From: Candidatus Saccharimonadota bacterium
GTDB lineage: Bacteria > Patescibacteriota > Saccharimonadia > Saccharimonadales > Saccharimonadaceae
Assembly (NCBI GenBank): GCA_900555675.1
Contig: UNSN01000002.1
Coordinates: 1 to 60,290, forward strand
Length of the DNA stretch: 60,290 nt
Direction: 5' to 3'
Part shown: positions 38,667 through 47,989 of the stretch, piece by piece
How the letters are laid out: every line of letters starts with the position of its first letter
How positions within the stretch are numbered: the first letter of the stretch is position 1
The notes under the pieces: model-generated
What the model was told of the DNA's origin: nothing
Databases searched by the model: none
Seen by the model: only the letters and a program-made list of their open reading frames with translations
Position numbers and translations under genes: made by a program

Positions 38667-39389
38667 ATGAAACAGCGATTAGATAAATCTCTGGTCGAGC
38701 GTGGTTTGGCGACAACAAGATCTCAGGCGGATAATTTTATTCGCCTGGGCTATGTTTTTTTGAATAAGAAAATTGTCCAAAAATCAGGAACTATGGTATC
38801 TGATTCGGACGAGATAAAGCTCGAGAAGAAGGAAACTTATGTTTCGCGAGCCGGCTTAAAACTGGCAAGCGTGGCGGAGTATTTTCATCTTAATTTTCAG
38901 GATAAAACCGTTCTGGATATTGGTTCGAGCACGGGTGGATTTACTGACTATTCACTGCGTCATGGCGCTAAAAAGGTATTTGCTGTTGATGTTGGAACGG
39001 ATCAGCTCCATCCAAGCTTGAGACCGAATCCAAAAATTGTTCTTCACGAAAAGACCGATATTCGTGATTTTTATACAGATGAAGCAATTGATATTATTGT
39101 GGGCGATGTGTCGTTTATATCTCTGAGGGAAATTTTGCCGCACGTGGCAGAAAATCTGATGAATAGCGGCACTGTTTTAATTGCTATGGTGAAGCCTCAA
39201 TTTGAGGCGGGGCGGCATCAGGTTAATAAGGGAATTATTAAAAACGATAAAGTTCGCCGACAGATTTTATCCGATTTTGAAGATTGGGCGAAAAAGTATT
39301 TTGTTATCTTAGATAAAAAAGATAGTGAAGTGGCTGGCAGTAAGGGCAATCTTGAGCGATTTTACAAATTGAAATTATCTAAACGTTAA
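38667..39389 (+). CDS. tlyA: TlyA-type rRNA 2'-O-methyltransferase
   Basis: TlyA-family proteins methylate rRNA 2'-O-ribose positions. The 240 residues begin with an S4 RNA-binding domain (MKQRLDKSLVERGLATTRSQ, 1-58), then the YVSRAGLKL linker and an FtsJ-like methyltransferase with SAM motif LDIGSSTGGF (83-92), the FAVDVGTDQLHPSLR segment, GDVSFISL and MVKPQFEAGR. It lies 9 nt after efp with no separate promoter, so it is co-transcribed with it, and is convergent with ychF, overlapping it by 11 nt at the 3' ends. Confidence 0.93.
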   Translation: MKQRLDKSLVERGLATTRSQADNFIRLGYVFLNKKIVQKSGTMVSDSDEIKLEKKETYVSRAGLKLASVAEYFHLNFQDKTVLDIGSSTGGFTDYSLRHGAKKVFAVDVGTDQLHPSLRPNPKIVLHEKTDIRDFYTDEAIDIIVGDVSFISLREILPHVAENLMNSGTVLIAMVKPQFEAGRHQVNKGIIKNDKVRRQILSDFEDWAKKYFVILDKKDSEVAGSKGNLERFYKLKLSKR

Positions 39390-40458
39390 ACCTAAATTCA
39401 ACGACGTCATTTGGTTGCATGACGTAAGTTTTTCCTTCGGTGCGAATTTTGCCGTTTTCACGAGCCTTAACTTCTGATCCTGCAGCGACTAAATCGTTAA
39501 AATCGACAATTTGTGCGGCAATAAATCCGCGCTCAAAATCCGAATGAATAACGCCCGCAGCTTGCGGTGCAGTCCAGCCTTTGTGAATTGTCCAAGCGCG
39601 AACTTCTTTTTCGCCCGCAGTTAAGTAGCTTTGTAGTCCGAGCGTATCGTAGGATGCGTGAATAAGTTTAGCGAGCCCAGTTTCCTTGACGCCGTAGCTT
39701 TCTAATAGCTCTTTGGCGTCATTTTCAGATAAGCCTTTCAATTCTTCTTCCAGTTTTGCGCAGACAAAGACGGTTTTTGCAGGACTTACAAGTTCGGTCA
39801 ATTGACTTTGTAGATCGGAATTGTTCAATCCTTCCTCATCGACATTAAATGTGTAAATAACCGGCTTGGCGGTAAGAAGGTGTAGGTCGGAAATTGCCTC
39901 AAAATCCACATCAGACAGGGCGGAAATTGGTACGCCTTTTTGTAAATTGTCAATTAAAGATTGCAGATATTCAACTTTTTGGCGAGCTTTTGGGTTTGCT
40001 TTAGCTTCTTTTTGAAACTGGGGCAGGCGTTTTTCAAGAGTTTGTAGATCAGCCAGAATCAGCTCAGTATTGATAATGTCAATATCCTTTTTTGGGTCAA
40101 TCGGTGCTTCGTCATGGCGCAGAATTTTTGAATTCTCAAATGCACGGACAACATGAACAATTGCGTCGCACTCTCTGATATTGTGAAGAAACTTATTACC
40201 CAAACCTTCACCCTTAGACGCGCCAGCAACCAGCCCCGCAATATCAACGAAAGTGACGGTGGCTGGAATAATTTTTTGCGCGTGATAAAGATCGGCTAAA
40301 ATTTGCAGGCGATTATCTGGCACGGGAACAATTCCTGTGTTCGGCTCGATTGTCGCAAACGGATAGTTAGCCGCTAAAATATCATTATTTGTTAAAGCGT
40401 TAAAAAGTGTCGACTTGCCAACATTTGGTAAACCAACGATTCCAATAGATAAACTCAT
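39379..40458 (-). CDS. ychF: Ribosome-binding ATPase YchF
   Basis: YchF is an Obg-family P-loop protein that binds ribosomes and prefers ATP. The 359 residues are standard. The P-loop [14 protein letters not shown] (about 8-21) is followed by [33 protein letters not shown] and a C-terminal TGS domain (VVEFRFNV end). The ATG lies 6 nt from a minus-strand TATAAT and lacks a ribosome-binding site. Its promoter is interleaved with that of the divergent 997-aa surface protein gene. Confidence 0.96.
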   Translation of the reverse strand: MSLSIGIVGLPNVGKSTLFNALTNNDILAANYPFATIEPNTGIVPVPDNRLQILADLYHAQKIIPATVTFVDIAGLVAGASKGEGLGNKFLHNIRECDAIVHVVRAFENSKILRHDEAPIDPKKDIDIINTELILADLQTLEKRLPQFQKEAKANPKARQKVEYLQSLIDNLQKGVPISALSDVDFEAISDLHLLTAKPVIYTFNVDEEGLNNSDLQSQLTELVSPAKTVFVCAKLEEELKGLSENDAKELLESYGVKETGLAKLIHASYDTLGLQSYLTAGEKEVRAWTIHKGWTAPQAAGVIHSDFERGFIAAQIVDFNDLVAAGSEVKARENGKIRTEGKTYVMQPNDVVEFRFNV

Positions 40459-40464
40459 ATATTT

Positions 40465-40470
40465 ATTATA
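40465..40470 (-). promoter_or_regulatory. -10 box of ychF (leaderless type)
   Basis: TATAAT on the minus strand ends 6 nt before the ychF ATG. It is only 19 bp from the plus-strand -10 at 40490-40495, so each -10 lies in the other's -35 region. Confidence 0.65.
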
Positions 40471-40489
40471 TCATCTGCGTAATCTTTGA

Positions 40490-40495
40490 TATAAT
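40490..40495 (+). promoter_or_regulatory. -10 box of 997-aa surface protein gene (leaderless type)
   Basis: TATAAT ends 7 nt before the ATG at 40503 and there is no Shine-Dalgarno. Confidence 0.65.
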
Positions 40496-40502
40496 TATAA
40501 GC

Positions 40503-43496
40503 ATGAGAAGAAAATACTCATTGCCTAAGGTGGGCATGCTGGCAATAGTAGTGGCTTTGGCTATTTCGGTAACGGCTTTTTTTATCTATACGTATGCGGC
40601 GCCAAGCTCGCCAAATTGGACGATAACTGGTAAATCCTGGGTTACTAAGCAATTTAATCCATCGGATACCACTAACTTTGGGTCTAACTGGACTATTGCT
40701 CCGGGGAGGTTAAAGAATGTGAAGCCCGGAGATACGGTTGATTGGTGGCATAGTCTTTTCGTTAGCGGCGGAGCCACTGACTATGTTGTGACTGGCGTAC
40801 AGCAAGATGTGTTCGATTTAAGCTCAAATCAGCCGATGGATAATGATGTCAGTCTGAACGATAGGGGGGCTTGGCATAATGAAGATCCTCGATGGTTTAA
40901 CGTTATGACGGATTGGAAGGATTATGCTTGGAAGCGAATGAACAATCCAGAGGGAGTGGATTATCACACTACCTCTATGGAGGCGTTGAACGGAAAATCT
41001 AGATTAGAGGATGTTCGTGGTCCGCTTGGAAAAAATAAATTTATGTTTACGCGAGTCATTAAAAGAGAGGATATGGGTAAGCGTATCTGTCAGCGAATCT
41101 ACTGGGATAGGCGTAATTCTTTGGTGTCAAAAGGCTGGGTGTATTCATCATACGCCTGTGTTGAAGTTCCGTATGATTATAATGTAGAACCTTCGGTGAG
41201 TGTTAATTCGGATTATATTGACGCAGAAAATGTCACGAAAATTGAGGGAATAAATGCCGGCTTGAACAATAAGGGCACGTCAAAAACTCAAAATTCTTCG
41301 TATGCACTTGCGCGGTTTGTTGTCAGAGGGGCTGAAGTATCGGAGCTTACAGGAAAGAGTAATGAAGTTTCACTTCCTGGAGGTACTGCTGATAGTGATT
41401 GGCCGTGTGCAATTGTGCGACTGATTAAGGGGCAATATAGAGATAGCTTAAATATTGATAGTGGCGCGTGTGGAAAAATTGTTCAAAACACTGGCAATCA
41501 ATTAAGCACCGGTCAGACTCCAGTGGCTACAAATAAGATAGATGATCTGGATAGGGATAGGGTTAAGCTAAGTGCTAACGACAGTCTATGTTATGTGGTT
41601 ATGGTAAGTAATTACAATGGTTCGGCGCCTTCGACGGATTTTAAATACGCGGTTAAGTGTATCAGATCCTCAAAAAGACCAAAGGTTCAGGTTTGGGGTG
41701 GTGATATTAAGACAGATAAAGAGGTTATTACCAGCAGGACATCAAATAATGTGAATGTTCCTGATGAGAATCTTAGTCGAATTGAGTTAGATAAGACCTC
41801 TATACGAGCAAAGGGGCTGTGGGGTACTGGTTTAGACAGGCATGGGAATAAGCTTGGTGGTGAAGTGTCGTTTAGTCCCGGTGAATATGGATATAAGGGT
41901 GGTAATATGGATGATAAACATTGGTCAATAGTTTGTGCCGAGGATCAGTATGGCGGTAATGGAAACCAGAGGGCGTATAAGAAGTCTACTGGAAAGCCAG
42001 ATTATCTTCCGAGTTGTCATGGTGATGCGACCAACTTAAAAGACGACTATCAAGCAAGGACGATTGTAACGACACAATGGCGCGCTCCTGGTGGAGGCGA
42101 TGTATTGCAAGATGGTTATATTACGTGTAAACCCGATTCCATGTATTACGACATAGTTGGTGACGCATCGCTCGTCTATAATCCTGATTATTGTAAGAGG
42201 GGTGTTTGGAGAACATCTGACTCTGCAAAGTGGATTGGTATAAACAGCTTTGGTCGACATACGCATTCTAATAGTAGACCAGATCCAGCATTCTTAAATT
42301 GTAATAACAATCTTCGTCCTATAGTAGAGCTTATCCCGTGTTTGGATATGTATGTCTTTAGGCTGAAAGGTATCAATTTAGGAGGGTTAAAAGATGCTAA
42401 GAGTCTGGAGATTGGTTTTAGTGGAGCTGTAGATAACCTCGTTAAGGTGAAGATTAACGGTTATGAGATGAAAACGTTAGGTAACGACAATGGATCCAGA
42501 CCTGAAGGAGTTCAGTATTTTGGTTGGGGTCTTCCGGGCTATGCTGGAAATTCTCGATTTACCGCTGAGACGCAGCCAGGCACTGTTCTATATGAGAATA
42601 ATAACTTCATCGATATTTATATAAAATCTAATCCGTCACATATGGGACTGCTGATCGAGGATATAACGTTGGCGTATAAGATGGCCTATACGAATCAGAA
42701 TGTATATGGCTCTTGGGGTGAATATGGAATTATTGCCAATGGTAAGGCGGATTCGGCTTCGGGGGCTGGATTGTCATCGTCGTTTAATGGTCGCTCGGGA
42801 GTAACTCCACGTGACTATAACAAGCTAACTTTCGCCAATATTCCAAAGTATGGTAATTTCAGCAGCACCAGTTCAGTTCCAGATAATTTTACTTTACCGT
42901 CAGTTCGCGGGGCGAGAGGTAATATCTCTGGCAATGTAGATGTGAATAGTCTAGCTTCGGGTGAATATAACGCTGGAAACGTAACCTTAACAGGGTCAAA
43001 ATTAAGCGTAGGCAAGAGTATAGTCATAAAGTCCTCGGGCGTAGTCAGGATTTCGGGCGATTTGTTATACACAGACACGAATGACGTGCGCCAATTGCCA
43101 CAACTAATTATCTACGCGAAAAATATTATCATAGAGCCTTCGGTTGGAGAAGTGAATGCTTGGTTGATTACTCAGAAAGACGGATATGTTAGTACTTGTG
43201 GCGTGGTAATTAGCGCCGGAGTTAGCACCGGAAGTTGGCTGAGTGGTGTTTCTGATGTTTCTTGTGGCAAGCAATTGAAAATCAACGGGCCAATTAAAAC
43301 TGGACGCTTATTCTTGCGACGAACGTACGGCGGAAAACATGCTTCATCTGCAAAGAATGATCCGAATATGCACCCTGGAACTCCAGCAGAAATCATCAAT
43401 TTGAGGGCTGACACTTATATTTGGGCTTACAATAATTATCGAAACACTAGCGCGATTAGCACGATGAATGTTCGTGAACTGCCGCCAAGATATTAA
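40503..43496 (+). CDS. Large secreted or membrane-anchored surface protein, unknown
   Basis: This 997-residue protein has an N-terminal signal/anchor (about 11-32, MLAIVVALAISVTAFFIY) and no other membrane helix. The extracytoplasmic region is rich in Asn, Ser, Gly, Trp and Tyr. About a dozen cysteines are spread over residues 190-640, so disulfides are likely. Three parts are visible: an N-terminal region with NWTITGKSWVTKQFNPSD, a middle cysteine-bearing part, and a C-terminal beta-solenoid-like part (SGNVDVNSLASGEYNAGNV onward) ending GRLFLRRTYGG ... ELPPRY. There is no LPxTG signal. It lies just before the type IV pilus genes, so an adhesin or pilus-associated role is inferred. The family is not recognised. 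Confidence 0.7.
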   Translation: MRRKYSLPKVGMLAIVVALAISVTAFFIYTYAAPSSPNWTITGKSWVTKQFNPSDTTNFGSNWTIAPGRLKNVKPGDTVDWWHSLFVSGGATDYVVTGVQQDVFDLSSNQPMDNDVSLNDRGAWHNEDPRWFNVMTDWKDYAWKRMNNPEGVDYHTTSMEALNGKSRLEDVRGPLGKNKFMFTRVIKREDMGKRICQRIYWDRRNSLVSKGWVYSSYACVEVPYDYNVEPSVSVNSDYIDAENVTKIEGINAGLNNKGTSKTQNSSYALARFVVRGAEVSELTGKSNEVSLPGGTADSDWPCAIVRLIKGQYRDSLNIDSGACGKIVQNTGNQLSTGQTPVATNKIDDLDRDRVKLSANDSLCYVVMVSNYNGSAPSTDFKYAVKCIRSSKRPKVQVWGGDIKTDKEVITSRTSNNVNVPDENLSRIELDKTSIRAKGLWGTGLDRHGNKLGGEVSFSPGEYGYKGGNMDDKHWSIVCAEDQYGGNGNQRAYKKSTGKPDYLPSCHGDATNLKDDYQARTIVTTQWRAPGGGDVLQDGYITCKPDSMYYDIVGDASLVYNPDYCKRGVWRTSDSAKWIGINSFGRHTHSNSRPDPAFLNCNNNLRPIVELIPCLDMYVFRLKGINLGGLKDAKSLEIGFSGAVDNLVKVKINGYEMKTLGNDNGSRPEGVQYFGWGLPGYAGNSRFTAETQPGTVLYENNNFIDIYIKSNPSHMGLLIEDITLAYKMAYTNQNVYGSWGEYGIIANGKADSASGAGLSSSFNGRSGVTPRDYNKLTFANIPKYGNFSSTSSVPDNFTLPSVRGARGNISGNVDVNSLASGEYNAGNVTLTGSKLSVGKSIVIKSSGVVRISGDLLYTDTNDVRQLPQLIIYAKNIIIEPSVGEVNAWLITQKDGYVSTCGVVISAGVSTGSWLSGVSDVSCGKQLKINGPIKTGRLFLRRTYGGKHASSAKNDPNMHPGTPAEIINLRADTYIWAYNNYRNTSAISTMNVRELPPRY

Positions 43497-43500
43497 AAGT

Positions 43501-43529
43501 TTGCAAATTAAAACGCTAATGTATATAAT
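43501..43529 (+). promoter_or_regulatory. Promoter of type IV pilus operon
   Basis: TTGCAA (43501-43506), 17 nt, TATAAT (43524-43529). The -10 ends 11 nt before pilM, leaving a leader of about 4 nt. Confidence 0.8.
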
Positions 43530-43540
43530 TATTATTAGTT

Positions 43541-44587
43541 ATGAAATTAGCAAAAGGGTTGGGCGAATTCTTCGGACTGGACATCGATACGAATGCGGTG
43601 CGGGTGGTTCAATTGTCTCGTACTGGCACGGGATGGAGTTTGTCGCATTACGGTTATACGCCAGTTGATTCTAAGATAACGAGTGGCGACTCTCCAGAGT
43701 CTAAGCGACGCTTGGGCGAGGCTATTATGACTGCCGTTGGGCAAGCTGGAATTAAGACGTCCAATGTAGCTGTCGGCTTGCCGTCAAATAAGACGTTTTC
43801 TACCATTATTGATGTGCCAAAGGTTTCTGAGCAGGAATTGAAGGCAATGATGAAGTATCAAATTGACCAATATATTCCAATGTCTTTGGATGAGGCAGAA
43901 GTTGACTGGGCTTTATTGGGCGATAGCTTGCACGCACAGAATCAGTATGAGATTTTACTGACAAGTACAGCGAAGTCTTACGCAGAAGAGCGTTTGGAGC
44001 TGGTTGAAAATCTTGGTTTCAATGTGATTGCTGAAGAGCCGAACGCTATTGCTATGGTTCGTTCCTTGTCGGCTACCGATTCTCAGGATGCGCGTTTAAT
44101 TATCAATATGGGCGAAAATTCAACGGATTTGGCGGTCGTCTACAACGGAGCGCCGCGACTTATTCGTATGATTCCAACTGGGCTTTCGTCTTTGGTTCGA
44201 TCGGCAGTTCAGAATCTTAGCGTCCAGGAAGATCAAGCACGTCAATTTATTTTGAAATTTGGTTTGGCGCCAGATAAATTGGACGGTCAAGTACTAAGGG
44301 CTATTGATTCAACTCTCGACAATTTTTCTTCAGAGCTGGTGAAATCTATAAAGTTTTTCCAAACTCGATACCCAAGCGTAGCAGTTTCTGGAATTTTGTT
44401 ATCAGGGTTTGGTTCAGCTATTCCGCAACTTGATGGATATGTGATGAATAAAACTGGAGTCCAGTCAATTACTGCAGATCCGTGGCAGCGCGTTCAAGTT
44501 TCTCAGTCAGATCAACAGCAATTGGCTCCGATTGCTTCAGAATTCGCTATTGCCGTAGGGTTGGCACAAAGGAGTAATATATCATGA
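43541..44587 (+). CDS. pilM: Type IV pilus assembly protein PilM
   Basis: PilM is the actin-like cytoplasmic ring protein that binds the PilN tail in the inner-membrane pilus subcomplex. The 348 residues show the ATPase-type fold: FFGLDIDTNAVRVVQL at the start, VAVGLPSNKTFSTIIDVPKV, LIINMGENSTDLAVVYNG (phosphate-binding strand) and GILLSGFGSAIPQLDGYV (adenosine region). It heads the operon and overlaps pilN by 4 nt (ATGA). Confidence 0.93.
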   Translation: MKLAKGLGEFFGLDIDTNAVRVVQLSRTGTGWSLSHYGYTPVDSKITSGDSPESKRRLGEAIMTAVGQAGIKTSNVAVGLPSNKTFSTIIDVPKVSEQELKAMMKYQIDQYIPMSLDEAEVDWALLGDSLHAQNQYEILLTSTAKSYAEERLELVENLGFNVIAEEPNAIAMVRSLSATDSQDARLIINMGENSTDLAVVYNGAPRLIRMIPTGLSSLVRSAVQNLSVQEDQARQFILKFGLAPDKLDGQVLRAIDSTLDNFSSELVKSIKFFQTRYPSVAVSGILLSGFGSAIPQLDGYVMNKTGVQSITADPWQRVQVSQSDQQQLAPIASEFAIAVGLAQRSNIS

Positions 44588-45309
44588 TTGAGATAAATCT
44601 TCTCCCAAACGTTAAGCGCGAGCTATTGAAGACTCGGGCTATGCGTAATCGAGTTATTTCGATATCGTTCTTGGTGGGCGGTGCTTCGATTGCGGCGGTA
44701 GTTGTTTTGGCGTTGATTTTTGGTAGCCAGATTGCAGCCGAGGCGGTCCAGGGTGGAATTATTAAAGATAGAAGCGATAAATTGATGGCGGTCGAGGATC
44801 TTAATAAGGTTGTAACGATTCAACATCAATTAACAAAGATCAATGAGCAACATTCTGGAAAGAAGATTAATTCAAGGATCTTTGATGTTGTAACGGCGGT
44901 TAATCCAGTTGCACCAAATAATGTTAGTTTTTCGGATATAAAAGTCAATCCTGAGTCAAAAACTATTACATTGGAGGGCAGTGCGGTTAACGGTTATAGT
45001 GCATTAGAGACCTTAAAGAAAACCATCTTGAATACGAAGGTTCAGACTACTGACGGCGATAAAAGCTCCGAGGTTAGCCTGACTAAGGAGATAAAAGATG
45101 GTGATACTAGTTTTGGGGAGAATTCAGAAGGTAAAAAAGTGTTGCAATTCTCGTTCTCGTTTGAATATGCAGAAGAATTATTAGCGCCTGCAAATAACGG
45201 CACAGTTTCCGTATTGACTCCGACTGGTAAGGTTGATGTGACAGATTCACGTCAGGGAATTCCGGATAGCTTGTTTAAGAGTAACTCGAAAAAACAGGAG
45301 AAGAAATAA
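44584..45309 (+). CDS. pilN: Type IV pilus assembly protein PilN
   Basis: PilN bridges cytoplasmic PilM to periplasm-facing PilO. The 241-residue protein begins MIEINLLPNVKRELL, matching the INLLP motif that docks into PilM. It has a membrane helix at about 25-47 and an extracytoplasmic ferredoxin-like domain, followed by an unstructured tail (DSLFKSNSKKQEKK). It shares bases with pilM upstream (ATGA) and with pilO downstream (TAATG). Confidence 0.88.
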   Translation: MIEINLLPNVKRELLKTRAMRNRVISISFLVGGASIAAVVVLALIFGSQIAAEAVQGGIIKDRSDKLMAVEDLNKVVTIQHQLTKINEQHSGKKINSRIFDVVTAVNPVAPNNVSFSDIKVNPESKTITLEGSAVNGYSALETLKKTILNTKVQTTDGDKSSEVSLTKEIKDGDTSFGENSEGKKVLQFSFSFEYAEELLAPANNGTVSVLTPTGKVDVTDSRQGIPDSLFKSNSKKQEKK

Positions 45310-45977
45310 TGGCGACCGATAATAAAGAAGTTGCAATACGCAAGCGGCAGCAGATTGACTCATCGAAAAAAACTATGTTTATTTTTGTGGCTTCTGCGGC
45401 ATTTTTGGCGGGAATTGCGCTTGTTGTGAGTATATTTTTGGTGCAGCAAATTGTATTTCATTCGAAGATTCTTCTGGAGAAGCAAAATACGATTTCTCGT
45501 CTAGATAAAAATTTATCATCAGTTGATGAATTAAAGAAGAATATCCGAGTTTTAGACACGAACACTGCTCTTAACTCTATAAAATCAAGCAGCGAAAGTA
45601 ATGCTCTTCAGACGATACTGGATGCGTTGCCAGATAATGCGAACGCCGACGCTCTTGGTGCTTCATTGAAGAATAAATTTATTGACACGACTACTGGTGT
45701 GACTATTCAAAATCTGACCGTTGCTCAATCTGGATCTGATAGTGAAAGCTCTGAGTCAACATCTGAAAACGCCATATCATTTACTATGGAAGTGAGCGGC
45801 CCGGCTGAAAAACTGAAAGAATTGTTAACTAAGTTAGAGGCGTCTATTCGAGTCATTGATCTAAAGACCGTGGAAATCCAGCGAAATGAGGATAGATTGA
45901 GTTTGGTGGTTCGAGGTGTCGCTTATTACGAGCCAGCACAAACAATACAATTAGAGAATAAGGTGGTTAAGCCATGA
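45309..45977 (+). CDS. pilO: Type IV pilus assembly protein PilO
   Basis: This 222-residue protein has a basic cytoplasmic head, one membrane helix (about 21-45), a coiled-coil stretch (LLEKQNTISRLDKNLSSVDEL) and an alpha-beta outer domain. The pattern and position directly after pilN match PilO, which pairs with PilN. Sequence conservation of PilO is low, so the call relies on gene order and architecture. It overlaps the following 76-aa gene by 4 nt. Confidence 0.8.
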   Translation: MATDNKEVAIRKRQQIDSSKKTMFIFVASAAFLAGIALVVSIFLVQQIVFHSKILLEKQNTISRLDKNLSSVDELKKNIRVLDTNTALNSIKSSSESNALQTILDALPDNANADALGASLKNKFIDTTTGVTIQNLTVAQSGSDSESSESTSENAISFTMEVSGPAEKLKELLTKLEASIRVIDLKTVEIQRNEDRLSLVVRGVAYYEPAQTIQLENKVVKP

Positions 45978-46204
45978 AGAAAACAGATATAGCAATGGTA
46001 ATATTGATCGCGGGTGTGGGTGTGGCAATCGGCTACATTGTTGCCTCTAACATCTCGTTCTTAAAAGTCCCGGAATCTGGCACAAAAGTACAGACTATTC
46101 GAGAAATATCACCTGACGTAGAAAAACCAAACCCAGCAATTTTTAATAATAATGCGATAAATCCAACTGTTGAAATATTCGTAGGTCAAGATGCAGCCAA
46201 ATAG
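45974..46204 (+). CDS. Small membrane protein in pilus operon, possible PilP analogue
   Basis: This 76-residue protein has an N-terminal membrane helix (about 7-28) and a short extracytoplasmic tail without cysteines. ATGA overlap with pilO and 13 nt to pilB make it part of the operon. In diderm pili PilP occupies this place. This protein has no lipobox and is far shorter, so it is at best an analogue. Conservation in sister genomes would establish whether it is a true pilus component. Confidence 0.65.
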   Translation: MKKTDIAMVILIAGVGVAIGYIVASNISFLKVPESGTKVQTIREISPDVEKPNPAIFNNNAINPTVEIFVGQDAAK

Positions 46205-46217
46205 AGAAGGGGTGTAA

Positions 46218-47978
46218 ATGGCTTTACTGACGGACGACATCCAAGATAAGTTGATTGAGCTGCTCGTAAACGAGGGGCTTATTGAGAGGTCTGTCATTGA
46301 TGATGCCTTAAAGCGCGCTTCTGAGAGCGGCAAGCCGTTATTTAGTTTGCTTAGTGAAGAGGGACTGCTTGATAATGAACTATTAGTTCATGGCGTGGCT
46401 CAAGTTTCGGGCGTGCCGTATGTCAATCTGTCGAATAGTGTTATTAGCCAGGATATTTTATCTCTATTACCGTCCGACGTTGCTGAGAGATTTATGGCCG
46501 TGCCGCTGGCCGAGGTTCAAAACCGACTGGCGGTAGCGATGATCGACGCGAATAATGTTCAGGCGGTGGACTATTTGTCAAATCGCATCCAGCGTCCGAT
46601 AAAAGTATTCATGGCTTCAGAAGAGAGTGTCCGCCACGTCTTAGATCAATATAAGACTGACTTGTCATCTGTTAATGTGGCTGCACAGGCTTCGCAGGAA
46701 GAGTCTTTGTCGGAAGCTGGTAATATCAAAACAATTGTTCAAGATTCACCAATATCACGAGCGTTGTCGACAATTTTGGAATACGCGGTAAAGAGTCACG
46801 CGTCCGACGTACACATTGAGCCATTAGAGAAGGCTTTGAAGATTCGTTGTCGTGTTGACGGTGTTTTGCGTGAAATAATGCAGCTCCCAAAGAGTATTGA
46901 GCCGGCGTTAGTTAGTCGTATTAAGATTCTTTCCAATCTGAAAATTGACGAGCATCGCATTCCTCAGGACGGTCAATTTGCGGTTAACGTTGCAGGTAAA
47001 GAAGTTGACCTTCGTATTGCTATCTCTCCAGTTGTCTGGGGCGAGCAAGTGGTTATTCGTCTGCTCGATAAGAGTGGAAGTTCTTTCAATTTGGAAGATA
47101 TGGGCTACGCTGGGCGTGCATTAAGAACGATCCGTAAGGGAATTAAGCGACCAAATGGAATGATTTTAACGTCGGGTCCAACTGGTTCCGGTAAGTCAAC
47201 GAGTTTGTATGCGTTGATCAAGGAGATTAAGGATGATACTGTAAATATTGTGACGCTTGAAGATCCGGTTGAGTATAAGATGGATGGTGTCAATCAGATT
47301 CAGGTGAATGCGGAAGTTGGCTTGACGTTTGCTTCTGGATTGCGCTCAATTTTGCGTCAAGACCCAGACATTGTGATGGTTGGTGAGATTCGCGATAATG
47401 AAACAGCAAATTTGGCTATTCAAGCAGCCTTAACGGGGCACTTGGTTTTCTCAACACTTCACACAAATTCCGCCGCTGGCGTGCTGCCGCGTCTGTTGGA
47501 TATGGGAATCGAGCCGTTTCTTATTGCCAGTACGGTTAACACAATTATCGGTCAGCGTTTGGTGAGGCGAGTGGCGCGCCGTCGAGATATTTATCAATCA
47601 TCACCACTGGAAACGCAGGCAATTCGTGAAGCAGTTGGTGGATTATTGCCGCAAACAAGGGAACAGGTCGCTCAATACGCGCAAGATTTGGGATATGAAA
47701 GTTTGCCACTAGCGACACAGACGTCGTTTGCCTTGGCAAAAGGAAAAGATACGCCGCAAACTCCTCGCGGTTATGCCGGTCGAGCTGGTTTGTATGAGGT
47801 CATGGACATTACTGAAGAGATTCAGAATTTGATTGTTAAGCGTGCAACCTCAGCGGAAATCCAGCGAATGGCAATTCAACAGGGCATGATTACGATGCGT
47901 CAAGATGGTTATTTGAAGGCGTTGAACGGAATAACGACAATAGAAGAAGTTAATAGAGTAGCGGCGGATACCGCGTAA
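46218..47978 (+). CDS. pilB: Type IV pilus extension ATPase PilB
   Basis: PilB powers pilus assembly. The 586 residues comprise an N-terminal MshEN-like domain (about 1-150) and the ATPase with DVHIEPLEKALKIRCRVDG, Walker A GPTGSGKST (320-328), the Asp box (LEDPVEY), Walker B (LRQDPDIVMVGEIRD) and the His box (GHLVFSTLHTNSA). The zinc-binding tetracysteine site found in most PilB/GspE proteins is gone: the first pair position reads RRVARRRDIYQ (about 447-457) and the second KDTPQTPRGYAGR (about 510-522). The domain remains in length but not ligands. Confidence 0.95.
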   Translation: MALLTDDIQDKLIELLVNEGLIERSVIDDALKRASESGKPLFSLLSEEGLLDNELLVHGVAQVSGVPYVNLSNSVISQDILSLLPSDVAERFMAVPLAEVQNRLAVAMIDANNVQAVDYLSNRIQRPIKVFMASEESVRHVLDQYKTDLSSVNVAAQASQEESLSEAGNIKTIVQDSPISRALSTILEYAVKSHASDVHIEPLEKALKIRCRVDGVLREIMQLPKSIEPALVSRIKILSNLKIDEHRIPQDGQFAVNVAGKEVDLRIAISPVVWGEQVVIRLLDKSGSSFNLEDMGYAGRALRTIRKGIKRPNGMILTSGPTGSGKSTSLYALIKEIKDDTVNIVTLEDPVEYKMDGVNQIQVNAEVGLTFASGLRSILRQDPDIVMVGEIRDNETANLAIQAALTGHLVFSTLHTNSAAGVLPRLLDMGIEPFLIASTVNTIIGQRLVRRVARRRDIYQSSPLETQAIREAVGGLLPQTREQVAQYAQDLGYESLPLATQTSFALAKGKDTPQTPRGYAGRAGLYEVMDITEEIQNLIVKRATSAEIQRMAIQQGMITMRQDGYLKALNGITTIEEVNRVAADTA

Positions 47979-47989
47979 AAGGAGGAAAC

